Of a stretch of 64,000 bases of DNA, positions 60,134 to 64,000 are shown in pieces. Below the pieces are notes generated by a model. That model was not told where the DNA came from, made no database searches, and worked only from the letters and a program-made list of their open reading frames with translations. A program made the position numbers and the translations under genes. The stretch covers positions 974,079-1,038,078 of the forward strand of contig NZ_VCEK01000003.1 of the NCBI RefSeq assembly GCF_005862235.1. Reading direction: 5' to 3'. Each line of letters begins with the position of its first letter. Positions within the stretch are counted from its first letter, which is position 1. The stretch is from Saccharomonospora piscinae (GTDB lineage: Bacteria; Actinomycetota; Actinomycetes; Mycobacteriales; Pseudonocardiaceae).

Positions 60134-60982
60134 TCACGGACTCCGGGTGCAGCAGAAGATCGCAGTGCCGGGGAACAGCCTGCCCCGCAGCGGGCTCCAC
60201 TGGCCCCAGACCCGGGTGTGCCCCGACGGCCACTCCGGTTCGATCAGGTCGTCGAGCCGCAGTCCCGCCGCCCGCAAAGCGCGAACGTAGTCGCCCAGCG
60301 TGCGGTGGTACTCGACGTAGGTCGCCGCGCCGTCCGCGTCGACCTCCGCGTACGGGGTGCGGTCGAAGTACGGCTGCGTCACCGTGAGCCCGGCGGGACC
60401 GGGGTCGTCGGGAAAGATCCAGCGCATCGGGTGGGTCACCGCGAACACCCAGCGGCCTCCCGGCCGGAGCACACGGGCCACCTCGCGGAACAGCGTCTCG
60501 ACGGAGGCGACGAACGGAACGGCCCCGAACGCGGAGCACGCGACGTCGTACGCCCCGCTCGCGAAGGGCAGGTGCTCGGCGTCGGCCTGGACCAGTGCGG
60601 GTGCGAGTCCGGTGCGGCGGTTGCCCTCCCTTGCGTGGCGCAGCATCCCGGCCGAGAGGTCGCACGCCACGGCCCGCGCCCCGCGCCCGGTGAGCCAGCG
60701 CGCGCAGGACGCCGCGCCGCAGCCCACCTCCAGCACGTCGGCGCCGGAGACGTCGCCGAGCAGTCGTGCGTCGGCCTCGGAAAGCCCCTCGGGACACCAC
60801 ACGAACTCGGCGTCACCGAGGAACGCGCCGTGCTCGTCGTGGTAGTCGTCGGCGTCGGCGTCCCACCAGGCGAGGTTGGCCGCAGTGGCCTCGGCGGCGG
60901 TCACGGGACGGTGGGCGACACCCGTGGTGCCGAGGACCTGCTCGGCGCGGGCGTGCCGGTCGGGATCTGTTACGTCGGCCAC
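60134..60982 (-). CDS. SAM-dependent methyltransferase (class I)
   Basis: A 282-residue methyltransferase: motif I VLEVGCGAASCARWL, motif II around VQADAEHLPFASGAYDVACS, post-II EVARVLRPGGRWVFAV. The family resembles actinobacterial UbiE/Methyltransf_11 proteins with the early WWDADADDYHDEHGAFLG segment. GTG 60982 is selected because upstream codons enter the rpsA promoter region; no good ribosome site exists. It is divergent from rpsA. Substrate unknown. Confidence 0.87.
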   Translation of the reverse strand: MADVTDPDRHARAEQVLGTTGVAHRPVTAAEATAANLAWWDADADDYHDEHGAFLGDAEFVWCPEGLSEADARLLGDVSGADVLEVGCGAASCARWLTGRGARAVACDLSAGMLRHAREGNRRTGLAPALVQADAEHLPFASGAYDVACSAFGAVPFVASVETLFREVARVLRPGGRWVFAVTHPMRWIFPDDPGPAGLTVTQPYFDRTPYAEVDADGAATYVEYHRTLGDYVRALRAAGLRLDDLIEPEWPSGHTRVWGQWSPLRGRLFPGTAIFCCTRSP

Positions 60983-61029
60983 GGCGTCATTGTCCGCGCG
61001 AAGCGGCGCGGACGGTGCTCGGACCCTGA

Positions 61030-61059
61030 TTGTGCGGAGATGATGTGGCCGCGTAGGAT
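61030..61059 (+). promoter_or_regulatory. Housekeeping promoter for rpsA
   Basis: TTGTGC (61030-61035) and TAGGAT (61054-61059) are separated by 18 bases, a good sigma-70/HrdB-type promoter. It implies a 5' leader of about 195 bases before ATG 61263. Confidence 0.6.
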
Positions 61060-61262
61060 GACACTCAGCGCAGTGGGTTCGCGCTGCCTTCGACCCAGCG
61101 AGCTGGTGCTGGGGTCTCGGGGTCGCGCACCGTCCGGTGATGCTCGCGGCCGTCTCGCTCGACCGCGTGTGCACTGGTCATCACCGTCCCGCCGCGTCAT
61201 GCGTACGACTAGAGCAACTGCACATCCCCACGACACCAAGCCGCACCGGAGCAACCCACCTA

Positions 61263-62753
61263 ATGACCATCGACACCACCGCCGCCCCGAACACCGCGCA
61301 GGCCAAGCAGGTCGCCGTGAACGACATCGGGACGGAGGAAGACTTCCTCGCTGCTATCGACAAGACAATCAAATACTTCAACGATGGCGACATCGTCGAA
61401 GGCACCATCGTCAAGGTCGATCGCGACGAAGTGCTGCTCGACATCGGTTACAAGACCGAGGGTGTCATCCCGTCCCGCGAACTGTCCATCAAGCACGACG
61501 TCGACCCGGCCGAGGTCGTCGCCGTCGGTGACGCGGTGGAGGCCCTTGTCCTGCAGAAGGAGGACAAGGAAGGGCGTCTGATCCTTTCCAAGAAGCGCGC
61601 GCAGTACGAGCGCGCCTGGGGCACCATCGAGGAGCTCAAGGAGAAGGACGAGCCGGTCAGCGGCACGGTCATCGAGGTCGTCAAGGGCGGCCTCATCCTC
61701 GACATCGGCCTGCGCGGCTTCCTGCCCGCGTCGCTGGTGGAGATGCGCCGGGTGCGCGACCTCCAGCCCTACGTCGGCCGCGAGCTCGAAGCCAAGATCA
61801 TCGAGCTGGACAAGAACCGCAACAACGTGGTCCTGTCGCGTCGCGCCTACCTGGAGCAGACCCAGTCCGAGGTCCGCAGCGAGTTCCTCAACGCGCTGGC
61901 CAAGGGCCAGGTGCGCAAGGGTGTCGTCTCCTCCATCGTCAACTTCGGTGCCTTCGTCGACCTCGGCGGTGTCGACGGCCTGGTGCACGTGTCCGAGCTG
62001 TCCTGGAAGCACATCGACCACCCGAGCGAGGTCGTCGAGGTCGGCCAGGAGGTCACGGTCGAGGTGCTCAGCGTCGAGATGGACCGCGAGCGCGTGTCCC
62101 TCTCGCTGAAGGCCACCCAGGAAGACCCGTGGCGGCAGTTCGCCCGCACCCACGCCATCGGCCAGATCGTGCCGGGCAAGGTCACCAAGCTGGTGCCGTT
62201 CGGCGCGTTCGTCCGCGTCGAGGAGGGCATCGAGGGCCTGGTGCACATCTCGGAGCTGGCCGAGCGCCACGTCGAGATCCCGGAGCAGGTCGTCCAGGTC
62301 GGCGGCGAGGTCATGGTCAAGGTCATCGACATCGACCTGGAGCGTCGCCGCATCTCGCTGTCGCTGAAGCAGGCCAACGAGGGCTTCACCTCCGACGCCG
62401 AGTTCGACCCGACGCAGTACGGCATGGCGGCGGAGTACGACAACGAGGGCAACTACATCTACCCCGAGGGCTTCGACCCCGACACGCAGGAGTGGCAGGA
62501 AGGCTACGACACTCAGCGTGAGGAGTGGGAGCGTCAGTACGCCGAGGCGCACGCCCGCTACGAGAAGCACATGCGTCAGGTGACGGAGGCCCAGCAGGCC
62601 AACGCCGCCGCGGTCGCCGACGACGCCGTGGGCGGCGGTGCCCCGGAGACGAGCTACGGCTCGGCCCCGGCCGAGCAGGAGCGCTCGGGCGGCACGCTCG
62701 CCAGCGACGAGCAGCTCGCCGCGCTGCGCGAGAAGCTGTCGGGCGGCGCGTGA
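61263..62753 (+). CDS. rpsA: 30S ribosomal protein S1
   Basis: A 496-residue S1 protein with four S1 RNA-binding domains: DGDIVEGTIVKVDRDEVLLD, VSGTVIEVVKGGLILDIGLR, VRKGVVSSIVNFGAFVDLGG and VPGKVTKLVPFGAFVRVEEG. An actinobacterial low-complexity C-terminal tail (about 390-496) follows. It helps unwind and place mRNAs on the ribosome. The ATG has only a distant GGAG upstream, as is frequent for S1. A strong terminator follows. Confidence 0.97.
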   Translation: MTIDTTAAPNTAQAKQVAVNDIGTEEDFLAAIDKTIKYFNDGDIVEGTIVKVDRDEVLLDIGYKTEGVIPSRELSIKHDVDPAEVVAVGDAVEALVLQKEDKEGRLILSKKRAQYERAWGTIEELKEKDEPVSGTVIEVVKGGLILDIGLRGFLPASLVEMRRVRDLQPYVGRELEAKIIELDKNRNNVVLSRRAYLEQTQSEVRSEFLNALAKGQVRKGVVSSIVNFGAFVDLGGVDGLVHVSELSWKHIDHPSEVVEVGQEVTVEVLSVEMDRERVSLSLKATQEDPWRQFARTHAIGQIVPGKVTKLVPFGAFVRVEEGIEGLVHISELAERHVEIPEQVVQVGGEVMVKVIDIDLERRRISLSLKQANEGFTSDAEFDPTQYGMAAEYDNEGNYIYPEGFDPDTQEWQEGYDTQREEWERQYAEAHARYEKHMRQVTEAQQANAAAVADDAVGGGAPETSYGSAPAEQERSGGTLASDEQLAALREKLSGGA

Positions 62754-62774
62754 GCATCGCCTGAGACGTCAGTG

Positions 62775-62809
62775 ACGTGGCCCCGGTCCCGCGAGGACCG
62801 GGGCCACGT
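62775..62809 (+). terminator. Rho-independent terminator after rpsA
   Basis: A 15-bp perfect GC-rich stem (62775-62789 with 62795-62809), 5-base loop, followed by TTTCATT. It separates rpsA from coaE. Confidence 0.85.
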
Positions 62810-62862
62810 TTCATTCGGTGGGTGCTGCGATCGCCGATGCGGGCAGTGGTTGAATACCGGCC

Positions 62863-64000
62863 ATGCTGCGAGTGGGACTGACCGGTGGGATCGGCTCGGG
62901 GAAGTCGACGGTGGCCGCGCGTCTGGCCGAACTCGGCGCGGTGGTGGTGGATGCCGACGCCGTCGCCCGGGAGGTCGTCGAGCCCGGAACCGACGGTCTG
63001 GCCGAGGTCGTCGCGGCGTTCGGCGACGACGTCCTGACTCCCGACGGCGCGCTCGACCGGGCCGCGCTGGCGACGAAGGCGTTCGCGGACGACGCCTCCC
63101 GGCAGCGGCTCAATGCAATTCTGCACCCACGGATCGGTGCGCGGACGGGCGAGTTGTTCGCCGAGGCCGCGCCGGACGCCATCGTGGTCCACGATGTGCC
63201 GCTGCTGGTGGAGAACCAGCTCGCACCGGCCTACCACCTCGTCGTCGTGGTGGACGCGGACGAGGACGTGCGGGCGCGCCGTCTCGTGGAATCCCGGGGA
63301 ATGGGCGACGCGGACGCGCGGGCGCGCATGGCGGCGCAGGCCACCACCGAGCAACGCCGTGCGGTGGCGGATGTGTGGCTCGACAACTCCGGTTCCCGGG
63401 ATGCGGTGCTCGACCGGGTCGACGTCCTCTGGGCGCGTCGGCTGGTGCCGTTCGAGGCGAACGTCCGCCTGCGCCGGACCCGGCCCGCCGCCGCGCCCGC
63501 GGTCGTACCACCCGACCCGACGTGGCCGGAGCAGGCCGGGCGGGCGCTGGGCAGGATACGGGCCGCGGCGGGTGAGCACGCCCTGCGCGTCGACCACATC
63601 GGGTCGACCGCGATTCCGGGACTCCCGGCGAAGGACGTCCTGGACTGCCAGCTGGTGGTGCCGTCGCTCGCGGCCGCTGACACGATCGCGGATCCGCTGT
63701 CCGACGCCGGGTTCGTCCGCGACGACCGGCACGAATGGTTCGACCACCCCGTCGGTGACGAGAACCGGTGGACCAAGCGCATGCATCTCGGGGCCGATCC
63801 GGAGCGACCGGTCAACCTCCACGTGCGTGCGGCCGACGGCCCGGCCTGGCGGCGGGCCCTGCTGTTCCGGGACTGGCTCAGGGACACCCCGCACGAGCTC
63901 ACCGCCTACGCGGAACTCAAGTCCCGGCTGGCGGCCGAGCACGCGGAGGACGCGGAAGTGCTCCCCTACGCCGAGGCGAAACAGCCGTGGATCAACGCGG
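62863..64000 (+). CDS. coaE: Dephospho-CoA kinase fused to a GrpB-like domain (3' end beyond window)
   Basis: At least 379 residues; no stop before the window edge. Residues 1-200 are CoaE: P-loop VGLTGGIGSGKSTVAARL, DADAVAREVV, and LLVENQLAPAYH. It phosphorylates dephospho-CoA in the last step of CoA synthesis. Residues about 215 on are a GrpB/UPF0157 nucleotidyltransferase-like domain (RVDHIGSTAIPGLPAKDVLD and WTKRMHLGAD). The same fusion occurs in Mycobacterium CoaE, where the extra domain aids folding or stability. ATG 62863 precedes the P-loop by eight residues. Confidence 0.95.
   Translation, partial: MLRVGLTGGIGSGKSTVAARLAELGAVVVDADAVAREVVEPGTDGLAEVVAAFGDDVLTPDGALDRAALATKAFADDASRQRLNAILHPRIGARTGELFAEAAPDAIVVHDVPLLVENQLAPAYHLVVVVDADEDVRARRLVESRGMGDADARARMAAQATTEQRRAVADVWLDNSGSRDAVLDRVDVLWARRLVPFEANVRLRRTRPAAAPAVVPPDPTWPEQAGRALGRIRAAAGEHALRVDHIGSTAIPGLPAKDVLDCQLVVPSLAAADTIADPLSDAGFVRDDRHEWFDHPVGDENRWTKRMHLGADPERPVNLHVRAADGPAWRRALLFRDWLRDTPHELTAYAELKSRLAAEHAEDAEVLPYAEAKQPWINA

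Overview
The window is GC-rich DNA (about 70% G+C) from an actinomycete. GTG starts, 4-base ATGA/GTGA gene overlaps, leaderless promoters, YbaB/WXG-type secretion genes, a PdtaR-type ANTAR regulator next to polA and rpsA, a 74-nt tRNA-Leu(CAA) and a coaE-GrpB fusion all fit the Pseudonocardiaceae (Saccharomonospora, Prauserella or Amycolatopsis type). The genus is inferred, not shown.

Layout. 1-4.0 kb: end of an unknown gene, a MacB-like ABC exporter and its divergent NarL-type two-component system. 4.0-14.6 kb: a catabolic island with an MHS-type permease, an iclR-thiolase-acyl-CoA ligase-PPC-SDR operon, and a divergent TRAP transporter plus SDR. Two matching palindromes in and before iclR are probable operators. 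14.7-18.1 kb: a PIG-L-like enzyme, an F420-type oxidoreductase, a short AraC regulator with a VOC protein, and a hydrolase. 18.2-19.9 kb: a WXG-like/YbaB pair. 20.0-22.9 kb: a sensor system with two membrane proteins, of which only one keeps kinase boxes. 22.9-26.9 kb: DUF3817, ArsR/SRPBCC, alcohol dehydrogenase, and an aldehyde dehydrogenase lacking its catalytic cysteine.

26.9-36.5 kb is the most unusual part: a candidate peptide system distantly resembling sdpABC (sporulation-delaying-protein toxin) loci. Two cassettes lie head to tail on the minus strand. Each has precursor-like small gene(s), an HTTM/SdpB-like membrane protein, an alpha/beta hydrolase and an SdpA/DUF5819-like protein. 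The three small proteins (85, 87 and 92 aa) share a tail motif; two share nearly identical leader and tail around a Thr/Ala-rich core that varies. The cassette-2 hydrolase has lost its catalytic Ser and His. A fused ABC exporter and a LuxR-type regulator lie beside the cluster.

37.3-46.6 kb: a DUF1254 protein, a PPOX flavin/F420 protein, a polymorphic-toxin operon (YbaB, EspC-like, WXG-like, RHS with an LHH-type nuclease tip, SUKH immunity) and a Tat-exported GH64 glucanase. 46.7-52.1 kb: a defence island with an IS5-family element, a Gabija pair (gajA/gajB), a decayed tyrosine integrase and tRNA-Leu. The IS sits exactly in the gajB stop codon. 52.3-64 kb: core genes (pdtaR, a thioesterase, polA, GNAT proteins, a methyltransferase, rpsA, coaE).
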